DNA of 64,000 nt, from assembly GCA_034509735.1 (NCBI GenBank), contig JACGWO010000008.1:14581864-14645863 (forward strand). The letters run 5' to 3'. The translations under genes and the position numbers were made by a program. Each line of letters starts with the position of its first letter. Positions within the stretch are counted from its first letter, which is position 1. This DNA comes from Sesamum alatum. Lineage: Eukaryota > Streptophyta > Magnoliopsida > Lamiales > Pedaliaceae. Shown piece after piece: positions 44,340 to 57,114 of this stretch. Below the pieces are notes generated by a model. That model was not told where the DNA came from. It ran no database searches and saw only the letters and a program-made list of their open reading frames with translations.

Positions 44340-46546
44340 TGAAGGACAAGCGATCTGCCCAGGAGTGCTAGTGGAAGCGATATTTGAAAAAAAATACATA
44401 TATAAAACAATAAATGCATATCATCACGATCCTAAGGGGTGTACCCTTGGGTGCTCAACCGGGCGTTCGATGTAGAATATGATAATAAAACGGTATATGT
44501 ATCATATAGAGTATAGATAATCCATAAAGGAAACTACAAGAGCTTAAACTAAATATTACCTTTGTAGCTTTCTTCCTTGCACGGCTACAAGCGTTGTTCC
44601 TCACCCGAAAATGTTCACCAAGTTCAAATGTATGAACTCTCTAACGAAGCCCATACCACACCGGGAGAAATCTCGTTTTTCTTGCTAGAGAATGGATCTT
44701 AGAGGATAGGATCAAAGAAGAGGCAACACTATTATGTTAGCGTTTCTTCTTGATCTTGCTTTGTTCTTCAAGATGATCCTACATCAATGAAGAACAAAGA
44801 GGATAGTAGTGTAGAGAGAGGGGGCCGAAAACTTGGAGTAGAAGAGAGTGTGTTCTTCTTTTTCCTAGAAAAAGATGAATAATAATCCTCATGCTTTGAT
44901 GATAGTATATACATATATCTATACTTAATTAATGTAATTATTGGAATGTGTCTAGGTTCATCCAAGAATGTTAAGATATATTCCAATCAATCTCCACTAA
45001 TTCATCAATCAAGCCTACCATCTCATAAGGTATGATTTAATCATACCAAATGAAAGAGGCTTGATTGGAATGATTTGTCCCTTAACAAAGGAGACAAGTC
45101 CACACTCATCAAGGCCATGCATGGCCAATTTTAGAGCTTTTAAAAGAAGCACTTTTCGGCCATGCTATCTTGGGAAGAAGTCCAACTTCTTCTAATTCCA
45201 AAAGTGGAATTAACACATCTCTTGGGCCAAGATTTAATGGACTGAGTTTTATTGTAATCTAAATACAACAAGCCCAAAATTAAATCCTATTTAATTCATG
45301 GTCCACTTAAATAATTTCCATTAATCTTTAATCCAATTAAAAGGTTCAAGTTTCGATTCTCTACTTAATCGATAAGTCCCATTTACTGATCAAAACGAGG
45401 GCCCAATACAATATCGCCCTGTCCATTCAATGGACAATCCCTTAAGTAATCCAATTACTCATTATCCTGTGAAATTAACTCCAAGTCAATTTCTTCACCT
45501 ACTTGGTGATTTGTGTGTGACCCTTTAGGTTCACCTTCAGCTAGACTTGGGCCCATGTCCAACAGGAGCCCGTTACCATGGGTGGTCATCTAGCAATGGC
45601 CCATGGCATTAGATATAGGTGAATATTGGCGTGAACATTTAGGCGCCAATTCCATATAGGTACGGTCCTTCCATCTACCGTCTCTCGACCTTAGTCTAGG
45701 GTATAGAATTGGGCGTCGGTTCCCATCCTTGGCTAGGCATCTATGCTTAATACTCAAGACTACACATGTCTTATTACATCGACACGGGAAACCATGTCCT
45801 GCTCGATCAACCACTGTGGCCACAGGTTTAAGCAGCATGAACGTGTCTCCGAGTGCATAGGAGATACCTCTGTCACATACTGACAGGGGACGGATCCTCT
45901 TCTTGAAACCCACTGTCCTCGCAACACATTCTGACTGCATTGGACAAGGCTTATAATGACCATCTTACAGAATGATCACCTCTCACCAGATTCAAGATAC
46001 AACCATCATGTGCACGTGACTGCCATGCTTCCTCAAGTCTGAAGACTACTCCCGTACTATCGGAATCAAGAAAATTCAATCATACCGATCAAGCCTCCAA
46101 GGCTTCCATATCATGATCCCCTCGAGTCAGTTTAGTCGGCTTGACCCCAGTCGACCAACCCACCAAGATCGTATAGGCGTCCCACATTTGTCGCCGATGA
46201 AACACAACACTCATCCAATGAATACGACTCTTGGTGCAAGTCTTTATAGGACTCTCGATGCCCTATCTCGAGGTCCTCGACTTGGAATGTTTCAGACCTA
46301 ATTCTTTATCAGTTGATTTCATAACTACCATCCAATGTGTGTCCCAACTGCATGAGTTGTTATTCATGGTCTGTGGGTTTTGTTATGATATATGTAAAAT
46401 AACTGTTTAACATATGGAAGATGAGCACAACAAAGATAGTACCAACAGTAATGAACACTCATATTACATAATATTACATTACATCAAGTTGTCAAATAGG
46501 TTACAAAATGCCAAACCTATTGGCTTTCTGGTCACCTATTCTAACA
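44340..46546 (-). repeat. Copia 3' LTR (2207 bp)
   Basis: On the minus strand starts TGTTAGAATAGGTGACC and ends TTGTCCTTCA. Aligns end to end with 52436-54646. Confidence 0.95.
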
Positions 46547-46562
46547 ATCTCCCATTTGACCT
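46547..46562 (-). promoter_or_regulatory. Copia polypurine tract
   Basis: On the minus strand GGTCAAATGGGAGAT directly precedes the 3' LTR TGTTAG, the position and composition of the plus-strand primer. Confidence 0.8.
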
Positions 46563-46570
46563 AAAGTTAA

Positions 46571-49500
46571 TCACCTATTGACCTCAAACCCATTTATCCA
46601 GATGCTGAGTATGGGCAATTGCGACACCGGCTTAGTAAGTGGATCTGCTATGTTTTTTGCCGAGCTGACTCGGTCGATCCGAACGTCACCTCTGCCAACT
46701 ATCTTTCTGAGCAGATGGTAGGGTCTAAGAATATGCTTGGATCGGTTATGAGATCTCGATTCCTTTGCTTGAGCTATTTCCCCATTGTTATCGCAGAAGA
46801 TAACTACTGACTCAACAATGCTAGGCGCTACATCCAACTCTTGGATGTAGCTCTTCATCCAAACCGCCTCTTTAGCAGCTTTGGAAGCTGCTATCTATTC
46901 AGACTCGGTAGTAGAGTCCGCCGTGGTAGCTTGCTTGGAACTCTTCCAACCAACCACACCACCATTTAGTCTGAACATGAAACCAGACTGAGACTTGGCA
47001 TCGTCGTCATTCGACTGGAACTAGCATCGTTGTAGCCTTCCAGTATCAATTCTCCACCCTTAGATCAAGACATGTCCTTGGTCATTTTCAGGTACTTGAG
47101 GATAGTCTTGATCGCACTCTAGTGTGCCTCTTCGGCATACGTCTAGTATCGACTTGTCACGCTCAAAGCGAAAGCCACATCATGTCTAGTGTACTGGACA
47201 ACATACTGAATGCTGCCTACGGCCGAAGCATAGGGCATGTCCAACATCCGTTTAAGCTCCTCATCAGTCTTAGGAGACTGCTTCTTGGACAACTTAATTC
47301 CATTCCTCATAGGAAGGAATCCTCATTTTGAGTTTTCCATCTTGAATCTCTTGAAGACCTTCTCAATATACGAGGATTGGGTCATTCCTAACATCCATCT
47401 AGATCTATCCCTGTAGATCTTGATGCCAAGATGTAGGAAGCCTCGTCCATATCCTTCATGGAAAATTGTGTCGACAACCAAGTTTTAGTGGTTCCCAACA
47501 TCTTAGCATCATTCCCAATGAGTCATCCACGTAACGCACTTGGAACACAACTGAGCTCCCACTGATCTTCTTGTATACGCAAGGATCGGACTCATTCTTG
47601 ATGAAATCATATCCCTGTATGACTTCATCAAAATATATGTTCCAGCTTCAGGAGGCTTGTTTGAGGCAATAGGTGGATCTTTGGAGACGACAGATCTTCT
47701 GCTCTTCTCCAACAGATGTGAAACCTTTCGGTTGATCCATATAGATCTCTTTCTCTATGAAACTGTTAAGGAAAGCGGTTTTCACGTCCATCTGCCATAT
47801 CTCATAGTCATACCATGCTGCTGTGGCAAACAATATACGAAAGGACTTAGCCATTGCTACGGGCGAGTAGGTTTCCTCAAAGTCGATCCAGGTCGTTGAG
47901 TGTACCCTTCACCACAAGCCTGGCTTTGAAGGTTGTAACCTCCCCATCAACTCCAAGCTTACGTTTGTAGACCCATTTACACCCTACGGGTTTAACTCCT
48001 TTGGGTGAGTCCACTAGGGTCCAAACCTAGTTTCCACCCATCGAGTGCATTTCGGATTTCATGGCCTCAAGCCACCTATTCGAGTTGATGTCTGACATCG
48101 CTTCTCCGTACGTTTTTTGATCATTATCCAATTGATCGATCAGGCCTAAAAATCCGTACCTATCAGGTGGTTAGGATACTTTGGCCGACCTACGAATACT
48201 GGAACATTATTAGTGGAAACTCCAGGCTCAGATGTTGTTGCTGTCTCATGGGGCACCTCACTTGATTCCTCAAGGAGTACCTTATCGTGTCAACTATCTG
48301 ATGGAAAACCCTTTTTCAAGAACACTGCATTTCGCGAGATAAAAACTTTTTGCTCGGAGGGATCATAGAAATAATACCCCATAGTTTTTTCCAGATATCC
48401 AACGAACTTGCATAAACTAGACTTGGAGTCCAATTTATCTCCCACTAATCTCTTCACGTATGCGGGGCTACCCCACACTTTCAAGTATTTGTAGGAGCCA
48501 GGCTTACCATGCCAAATCGCATATGGTGTCTGGGATATCTTCTTAGATGGAGTCATATTCAAAAGTTTGGCTGTCGTCTCAATAGCATATCCCAGAAGGA
48601 CAAGGGGAGTTCGGTAAAACTTATCATAGATCGGACTATGTCCAACAGGGTCCCATTTCTCCTTTTAGACACACCATTTAACTGTGGTGTTCCAGGAGGA
48701 GTCCACTAAGAGAAAATTTCATTATTTTTTAGATAATCACTGAATTCGCCACTTAAATACTTTCTAGCTCGGTCGGACCGAAGGGCTTTGATCTTACAAA
48801 TGGTTTGGTTCTTTACTTCAAGTTTGTATTCCTTAAATCTTCCAAAGGCTTCAGAGTTGTACCTCATCAAGTAAACATAACGATAATGTGGGACGATCAT
48901 CGGTAAAGGTTATGAAGTACGAGTACCCACCTCTTGCTTGAGTATTTAATGGACCATAGATGTTTGTATAGATAAAATCCAACAGACCGTTGGCTAGCGT
49001 GCTTTGTCCAACAAAGGGTTTCTTGGTCATCTTTCCCTTTAGACAGGACTCGTAGGTTGGTAGGTTGTCCAAATCGTCTATTTCTAGACTCTTTGAGTCC
49101 ACCAACTTCCTTATCCTATCTTTAGAGATATGACCTAACCTTGCATGCCATATCTGTGCATTATCTTGATTATTGTGTTTTCGTTTGTGTTCTGCAGTCA
49201 TAATCCAATTAGACTGCTGAAGTATGTACAAAGCGTTTACTAATATACCAAGCAGATGAGACACATCATCATTGATAATATAAAAGCCACTTTTATTGAT
49301 GGTGAAAGAATAACCCTCCTTGTCCAGGACGGGTATAGATACAATAGTCTTTATCATGCTAGGTACATAAAAACAATCATTTATACTATCCTAACATGAC
49401 TACTAATGACTAACTCTATTGATCCTACGACTTCCGCATCAACGGCCTTGCCATCGCCTAGCCTCAGGACCATTTCATCTTTGGTTAGCCTTCTATTTCT

Positions 49501-50064
49501 TTGCAGCACCTGTAAATCATTGCAGATGTGAGCACCACATGCGGTATCCAATACCCAAGAAGCATAATTAGTTATCATGTTTACTTCAACCACAAACATA
49601 CCTGGATTGGAGAGGAGTTGTGGGTACTCTGTCTTCCAATGCCTCTTTCCTTGGCAATGCATGCAGACATCATTTGCCTTAGACCGCTGAGAATCTCGGG
49701 TCTTCCCTTTCCCTTTGCCCATTCCCAATGGGGCAACAGGGGTGCTAGGAGCACGAGCAGTGGCTGCAATTGCCTTTTTTTTTTTTTTTCCCCTTCTTCC
49801 TCTTCCAGCATCCGACCCTCTTGCCATTCGCCGTGGAGGTCGAAGCCTCTCCTATCAATACCGACAGCGTAGACTTTGGGTCGTTGCCTCGTATTGGACC
49901 AGCATGTTGATCAACTCATGAATGGACTTCTCAGCTCCGTTCATGTTGTAGTTGACAACAAATGGGTCATAGGACGAAGGAAGCGACTGAAGAATCACGT
50001 CAATGTATGTGTCATTGTTAAGCCCAACTTTTAGGTCCTCGAGCTTCTCCATTAGGGATAACAT
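46571..50064 (-). pseudogene. Copia gag-pol, frameshifted
   Basis: From right to left on the minus strand: gag piece 49855-50064 (DVILQSLPSSYDPFVVNYNM, UBN2 type); zinc knuckle CMHCQGKRHWKTEYP (last Cys replaced by Tyr) and protease WVLDTACGAHICND within 49381-49827; pre-integrase IWHARLGHISKDRI and integrase start 48851-49357; integrase KIKALRSDRARKYLSGEF 48706-48900; integrase end 48290-48562 (TPYAIWHGKPGSYKYLKVWG); RT 47648-47854 (WQMDVKTAFLNSFIEKEIYM, YCLKQAS); RNase H 46571-46858 (IFCDNNGEIAQAKE, HILRPYHLLRKIV, ADPLTKPV). All domains are present but split over several frames, so the element is probably not autonomous. Confidence 0.9.
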
Positions 50065-52420
50065 CTTGACCTAATGACTTTGTACAGAGGATCCTTCAGC
50101 TAGCTTGGTGCCAAAGAATGCTTTTGTGGCGGCATATCTAATATGCCTGTTTGGAACTATATAAACCTCGTTCATGCGGAGCATTATGCGGAGACGTTGT
50201 CCAGCCTATCATATTGCTTCTGGATGTCGTTAGACATTAAGCATTATGGATGTACTTTTGGTTGTCCTCATGCCATTTCTCAAACATTAAACGTTCTTTT
50301 GGCGTGGACTCCTCCAGCAAGTCGCTTGGCGGCGGCTCGTCCAAGACGTAGCCTTGGTTCTAGCAACCGAGGATAATCCTCAGGTTTCTTAGCTAGTTTG
50401 AATAGTTCGTGCCATTGTATTTATTGATCTCTAGTACCATGGTTAAGGGATTTTTAGATATATCTACATTTATAAAATGTAAAGCAGAAATTAGCAAATG
50501 ATGTTAATATTATAGTTCAAGTTGAAGACATGGTCTTTTAGTCTTTAACCCTCCCACTATTTCTACGAAAGTCCACCACTCTCAAATGGAGTTTTGGAAA
50601 ACCATTTCCTAGTGGACTCGGGATCCATAAGCATGATCTCCATGCCCTGCTTTTATGATTCACATTGAGAAAACCTCTTGGGAGATATCCAATATCATTA
50701 TCATACAATGAGATTCCCAAGATGTTTTGCCTCACCTATTCGCATGGTTCCGAGGACTCCAAGAGAATCATGTTACTCAGTGTTGGGCCTGACCTATCAA
50801 CTAAATCACGCCTCAACTGTCGCCCCCCGCAACTCGTGAGATAGGGAAACAACGAGTGCAGTCTCTTTGTTCACAACAACGGTGCAACTTTCCCCTAGTC
50901 CAAGTGTGCCACGACTCGTGAGACCACACTTGGGTAGTGGTAGCTTCTTCACCACATTGTTGTGGATGGAAAGCTTGGATGGATCAAAACCATTTTGATC
51001 CAAGTCCATTCAGGGCCCAATATTTTATTTGGTCCAACCAAATAGAGTTTGTTTTGATAACGACTGAGACCTCATCACATTAAGTGTCTTTACATGCGTA
51101 AATATCCAATATTCATAAAGCAATAAATAAATACGTTGCATGCAATAAACATAGCATAACCCCTGTTAGGATGATCACAAGCCCAACCTATTTGACCCAC
51201 GGAGCCCACAATGAGTCTATGGTCTGTCTAGGGTGGTCCTACACTATTACAAATCAATCAACCTATTGTTATTCCAATGGGCCTTGTGGCTCTTCTTGTT
51301 TTATGCCTTGATGTATCACCTTGGGCCTCCGATTCCGTGGGCTTGTTATTATTACAAAATGAAGCTTCACCAAATATTCTAACTACTCTCATTACATTGG
51401 AATAGTAATGCATGGAAAGAGGAAATAAGCAAGCCTTAACATCATGAGGTAAAAAACGGGAGATGATAGTCCCAAAACAAGAGGCACGCAGGCCCAACAC
51501 GACAGAAATATAAATAAATGTCATTCATTCATACATAATGTCTAGGGCTCTTGTAATCATCCCATGTTGATTCCATCATCACACATTGCATAATTATACT
51601 AAATAATCATGCTAACATACATATTCAAAATATCCAAGTGATATCCAACATCACAAGATATAAATATATAAACAATGTACAAGCTTCAAATATTAAATTT
51701 AATAGACATCATACACAATACATCTAATGCATGTTGAAAGACCCCAAATTACTTGAGCAAATTTGATATAAGGAAAAATCCAATAATTCCAAAATTAAAT
51801 ATGCAAAATTAATCCATTCTCAGAAAATATGTAGAAATTACCCAAAAATCAAATTTTTAGAAAAAAACGTCAAAACCGGCACACAATGGCCCAGCCGTCG
51901 TGCCTACTGGCCGACTTCCTACACATGCACGCATGTCCCTTGTGGAGCGCTGGCCCAGCCAACAGCCTGCGCGTCTGGGCACAACGCACCCGGGCGGAAG
52001 CCTAGCATGCGCAGGCGCCTGCCTGCGCGCACCACGGTATGCGCGGCCGCCCCTGCCAGCACGAACGCTGGCAGGCACGCCGGCCAGGCTGCGAGCTGGC
52101 GTGAGCCCACGCGCACCTAGCCAGCTAGTGGCTGGCTAGTAGGGGCGGCAGCCAACCGCTACCACTGCTGTTTCCGTTTTGTCTATGTTCATGGCTTTCC
52201 GTTTCTCATTTCAGCACATGTATATATAAAAACAACTGAAAATAAATATGTAATTTTTAAGATCCAATCCATAAAAAATTGCATATGTGATGTCCATCAA
52301 ATTCAAACAAATGAACAAGTTCATTGATCTATATATTCATACATATAAACATGCTCATAAAGCCGTAAACGCAAGTAGAACATGCTAAGCACATAGATTT
52401 ATACTCCTTACATCGAATCC
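50065..52420 (-). other. Copia 5' leader and gag N-terminal region, with a GC-rich island
   Basis: About 2.3 kb between primer-binding site and readable gag. No intact frame; short minus-strand traces near 50065-50240 belong to gag. 51880-52150 is strikingly GC-rich in an AT-rich surrounding and full of short palindromes and repeats (CCAGC/GCTGG, GCGCA, GGCTGGC). It may be a structured leader or a captured sequence. Confidence 0.6.
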
Positions 52421-52433
52421 GACTCTGATACCA
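52421..52433 (-). promoter_or_regulatory. Copia primer-binding site
   Basis: On the minus strand TGGTATCAGAGTC, complementary to the 3' end of initiator tRNA-Met, two bases from the 5' LTR end. Confidence 0.9.
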
Positions 52434-52435
52434 CT

Positions 52436-54646
52436 TGAAGGACAAACGGATCCTCCCGAGAGCACGAACGGAAGCTATATTTAGAAAAAATTGCATACAT
52501 AAAGTAATAAACGCATATCATCAAGATCCCAAGGAGTGTACCCTTGGGTGCTCAACGATGTAGAATATGATAATAAAACGGTATATGTATCATATAGAGC
52601 ATAGATAATCCATTAAAGAAACTACGGAAGCATAAACTAAATATTACCTTTGTAGCTTTCTTCCTTGCACGGTTACGAGCATTGTTCCTCACCCGAAAAT
52701 GTTCACCAAGTTCAAATGTATGAACTCTCTAACAAAGTCCACACCACACCGGGAGATATCTCGTTTTTCTTGGTAGAGAAAAATGGATCTTAGAGGATAT
52801 GATCAAAGAAGAGACAACACTATTATGTTAGTGTTTCTTCTTGATCTTGCTTTGTTCTTCAAGATGATCCTACATTAATGAAGAACAAAGAGGATAGTAG
52901 TGTAGAGAGAGGGGGGCGAAAACTAGGAGTAGTAGAGAGTATGCGTTCTTCGTTTTTCTAGAAAAAGATGAATAATAATCCTCATGCTTTGATGATAGTA
53001 TATACATATATATACTTAATTAATGTGATTATTGAAATGTGTGTAGGTTCATCTAATGATGTCTGGATACATTTCAATCAATCCCACTAATTCATCAATC
53101 AAGCCTACCATCTCATAAGGTATGATTCAATCATACCAAATGAAAGACGCTTGATTGAATTGATTTGTCCCTTACACAAAGAGACAAGTCAACACTCATC
53201 AAGGCCATGCACGGCCGATTTTGGAGCTTCTAAAAGAAGCAATTTTCGGCCATGCTATCTTGGAAAGAAGTCCAACTTCTTGTCATTCCAAAAATGCAAT
53301 TTATACATCTCTTGGGCCAAGATTTAATGGACCGGGTTTTCTTGTAATCCAAATACAACAAGCCCGAAATTAAATCCTAATTAATTCATGGTCCACTTAA
53401 ATAATTCCTATTAATCTTTTACTCCAATTATATGATCCAAGTTTCGATTCTCTACTTAATCTATAAATCCCATTTATCGATCAAAACAAGGGCCCGATAC
53501 AATATCTGCCCGTCCATGTAATGGACAATCCCTTAAGTAATCAAATTACTCATTATCCTTTGAAATTGACTCTGAGTCAATTTCTTCACCTCGTCGGTGA
53601 TTTGTGTGTGACACTTTAGATTCACCCTCAGCTAGACTTGGGTCCATGTGCAATAGGAGCCCATTACCATGGGTGGCCGTCTAGCAACGGTCCACGACAC
53701 TAGAGACTAGGTGAATATTGGCGTGAACATTTAGGCGCCGATTCTGTATGGGTACGGTCCTTCTGTCTACCATCTCCCCGCCTTAGTCTAGGGTATGGAA
53801 TTAGGCGTCGGTTCCTATCCTTGACTAGGCGTATATGCTTAATACTCGAGACTACACATGCCTCATTACATTGACACATGAAACCATTTCCTGCTCGATC
53901 AACCACTGTGGACACAAGTTTAAGCAGCATGAACGTGTCTACGAGTGCATAGGAGATACCTCTGTCACATACGGAAAGGGGGCGGATCCTCTTTTGGAAA
54001 TCCACCGTCCTCGCTACACATTCTGACCGCACTGGACAAGGCTTATAATGATCATCTTACAAAATGATCACCTCTCGCCAGATCCAAGACACAGTCATCC
54101 TGTGCACCTGACTGCCATGGTTCCTCAAGTCTGAGGACTACTCCCGTACTATCGGAACCGAGGAAATCCAATCATACCGACCAAGCCTCCAAGGCTTCCA
54201 TATGATGATCCCCCGCGAGTCAGTTCAGTCGGCTCGACCCCAGTCGACCAACCCGTCAAGATCGTGTAGGCGTCCAACGCCTGTCGCTAATGAAACACAA
54301 CACTCATCCAATGAACACAACCCTTGGTGCAAGTCTCTATAGGACTCTCGATGCCCTGTCTCGAGGTCCTTGACCTGGAACGTTTCAGACCAAACTCTTT
54401 ATAAGTTGGTTTCATGACCACCATCTAATGTGTTGCCCAACTGCATATGTTGTTAATCGTGGTCTGAGGGCTTTGTTGCGATATATATAAAATACCATTT
54501 TAGCATATGGAAAATGAGCACGACAAAGAAAGTACCAAAGGTAACGAATACTCATTTTATTCATTACATAATATTACATTACATCAATTTGTCAAATAGG
54601 TTACAAAATGTCAAACTTGTTGGCTTTTTGGTCACATATTCTAACA
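52436..54646 (-). repeat. Copia 5' LTR (2211 bp)
   Basis: Same tips as the 3' LTR (TGTTAG...CTTCA on the minus strand), adjacent to the primer-binding site. Confidence 0.95.
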
Positions 54647-54894
54647 ACATTTTTTTCCCTCCACATGTATATCTCTTGTCTGGAATAGCAAGGAAGACTT
54701 TCCTTTTGGCTTTGCAAATTCTTGATCGGGAAAATATCTTTAGTTAAGAAATTTTTCTTCTTTTTTTTGGTAATTGATTGGTAAGTTTCCAATCCGCATA
54801 ACTCTTCTTTCCCAATTTGAGAAATATGGAAATTTCTCACTACTCATTCATGATTATAAAAGGATGCATTGTTCATGGATTTCATCATGCTGTG

Positions 54895-55546
54895 TACTCT
54901 GAAGATTTCAATGAGTCGTTCCCACTGTCCAAGGTTCAATCTTAGCACAAGTCATTCACATTCACCGGTGGTTTGAAGAGGCGATGAGAGAGGCGCTCGG
55001 CTCCCGCTCCAATGTTTCGTCCCAATCAAGGTCCTGGCGGACAATCTGTTTCTTCATGACGTTGAAGCCGACGTTGAGTTTGCACTTCCGAGTTGCCACT
55101 GCATCATCGACAGGGCTCATAGAGTATTCCACTATCTAAGTTCTGCAAGACTTCTCTTTTCGTGGAAGACACACCAGGCCAATATGCAAGCATCCTTCAC
55201 GAGACCACAGTTCATGCCGCCATTCATGCGTTTCTCTTCGTGTGCATCCTCAACAAGATCCTGACCATAGGAGAAGACAAAGGCCATCGTCCAATCGTCC
55301 TTCACGAAGGGGAGATCCATGCTTCCCTTCACGCATTTCTCTTCATGTGGACCTGCGACAAGATCTTTACCATAGAAGAAGAGTGAGGTCATCGTGCAAG
55401 CGTCCTTCATGAAGTCGAGATCCATGCAACTGTTTGCATCTCTTTTCATCTACATCGCTACAAGGACATCCTTCAAGTTTTCCTCGAGCTATGGTGCCTT
55501 TCACGAAATCTTGCATTCCATCATCAAAGTGCAACCCTAGCAAAGG
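54895..55546 (+). pseudogene. G2 antisense open-frame region, copy 3
   Basis: Plus strand, opposite to this element's gag. About 54923-55130 reads TVQGSILAQVIHIHRWFEE, MREALGSRSNVSSQ, then MTLKPTLSLHFRVATASST without a stop, parallel to the other two copies. A 105-bp array follows, then DILQVFLELWCLS (about 55465-55505). No ATG opens the frame here and one stop follows YSTI. Function unknown. Confidence 0.45.
55132..55449 (-). repeat. 105-bp tandem array coding for 35-residue repeats
   Basis: C(A/G)TCCTTCA(C/T)GA starts at 55191, 55296 and 55401, exactly 105 bp apart. Because 105 is divisible by three, the minus strand is open for 105 codons as a 35-residue repeat (MDLDFMKDACTMTSLFFYG / MDLPFVKDDWTMAFVFSYG / MNCGLVKDACILAW), and the plus strand also reads a periodic LHE-EIHA-LHAFLFM pattern. 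The array at 20867 is the same sequence family with 106-bp units. Confidence 0.8.
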
Positions 55547-55908
55547 TGTGTGGATCGGCCTGGGAGTGGCGCGAATGCGGAAGCACGGGATAATTAAAAT
55601 TGCAAGAATTTAAACATGCATAAACGATATAAAATAAACACGTTCAAGGGGTGTTCCCTTGAATCTCCCGGGCATTCGGTGTATCTCATGAATAATAAAA
55701 GCATGCAAAAGTTTCATGGAGGCCATAGGGTTTAAGAGAAAAAGGGACGAAAACATAAAATCGGAAACCTACCGATTGTCATTTTCGTCTTCGAGCCGGT
55801 ACTCGCGTTGTTCCCCATTTTGCTCCAAGATCTCGAACGGGAGAACCTCTAATTCGTACACGCAATCCGCCCATGTATCTTGATCTTCGTGCTAGCAAAA
55901 GAACAAGT
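55547..55908 (-). repeat. Copia LTR fragment
   Basis: Resembles the first part of the 2.2-kb copia LTR (GGATCGGCCTGGGAGTGGCG, CAAGGGGTGTTCCCTTG, GGGCATTCGGTGTA, CTCGCGTTGTTCC) but belongs to a different subfamily. It lies between the antisense-frame region and gag. No partner LTR is seen. Confidence 0.6.
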
Positions 55909-55914
55909 GTATAT

Positions 55915-57114
55915 TTTTTTATGTTAAGTGTGACGAAGTCTTCATCCTCTTTTGACATTTTCTTTTGGTAGTCAATTGGGAATTTAGGTTTGTGATTGGC
56001 GATGCTTATCTCCATGTTATGGGCGCGGGTAGCCAACTCCTCAGAATTTCTTAGCTTGATTCCCTGAAAGATGTAAACAAGAGCCTAATGCATACCTTGG
56101 ATGCACATTTCTATCACCGAGGCCTCCAAAAGTTTATCTTTACAGTTCAAACTTAGAGCGCTCTAACAGTTAATGTAGTCAGTCACTATCTTGTCTTTTC
56201 ACTGTCTTGCGTTAGTGAGTTCATACATGCTCACCGTTCGGCGTGTGCTATAGAAGCGGCTTAGAAACTCCTTTTTCATTTCATCCCAATTGTGTATCGA
56301 CTTGGGCTCAAGATTGACGTACCAATTGAAGGCGTTTCTTTAAGTGACCGGACAAACTATTTTACCAAGAGGTCACCATCAGTGGCGGCGTCATTGCATA
56401 TCTCGATGAAGTGGGTGATGTGTTGTTTTGGGTTGCTTCTTCTATCGAATTATCGTAGTTTCAATGGTTGGTATCCCGTCGATATCCTCACGGCGTCGAT
56501 GCGCTTCGTGTATGGTTTGAATACGCGGGCGAGCTTTTGGTCATTCCGTCGTGTTGGGTTTTGATGGTGTTGGTGATCATCTCTTGCAATTGTTGAACAT
56601 ACCATGTAGCAATAGTCATTTCAGAATGTGTAGACTTTTGCACGAAGCCATGCGTCGGTGGTGCTTTATCCACTTGCTTCTCCCTTTCAACTTGGTTTGA
56701 GAAGGATGCATGTTTGTGGCTGTCGTTGGATTCTTCAACATTCTCATGCTCTTGGTTGCTCATCAATTGGGTGATTTGGAGGTCTTTTTCATCGACGATC
56801 TTCTGGAGATTAGCGATGGCTTCATCCATTTGTGCTAGTTGTTCATCCATTGCAGTCGCGTCGGCCATCATGGTAGGAAGGATAGCAAATGCGTGAACTT
56901 GGAGTTGATCTTGGTATGACTTGCTGAGTTTGAACCGTCTGAAGGGGTCGTGTCAACAATCTTGCCCCGGTGGAGGATTAAACGGCGGTAGTGGCGTTGA
57001 CGGTGACTTGATCTTTCTTGGGCGCCATTGAGAGTTTGGATGTGATGACTTGAACTTCGACGTAGGAGGAACGGATGAGGGATAGATATGGTCCCACCCC
57101 GCGTGCAAGAAATT
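55915..57114 (-). pseudogene. G2 gypsy gag, minus-strand copy
   Basis: The N-terminal part, read in frame at 56488-56871 (MADATAMDEQLAQMDEAIAN, LQKIVDEKDLQITQLMSNQ, VEREKQVDK), is the uninterrupted version of the gag at 25.7-26.8 kb. The central gag domain is degenerate (about 56050-56480). The C-terminal scrap EELATRAHNMEISIANHKP lies at 55960-56045. The leader after the LTR contains AATTTCTTGCACGCGGGGTG as the likely primer-binding zone. Frameshifts present. Confidence 0.7.

Larger units (their letters stand above)
44340..54646 (-). mobile_element. Ty1/copia retrotransposon, structurally complete (10307 bp)
   Basis: Two LTRs (2207 and 2211 bp), a primer-binding site, a polypurine tract and the full order gag, protease, integrase, RT, RNase H on the minus strand. 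The target duplication ACATT is perfect (44335-44339 and 54647-54651). The coding region has frameshifts, and the LTRs differ at scattered positions along their length, so the insertion is not very recent. It lies within the G2 gypsy element. Confidence 0.95.

Noticed and set aside
45590..45940. 116-codon minus-strand frame in the copia LTR, with a parallel at 53700-54032
   Set aside because: Present in both LTRs because they are copies; it matches no known protein and lies in noncoding LTR sequence.
51857..52139. Overlapping Arg/Ala/Pro-rich open frames on both strands
   Set aside because: GC-rich repeats in the copia leader keep several frames open by composition alone.
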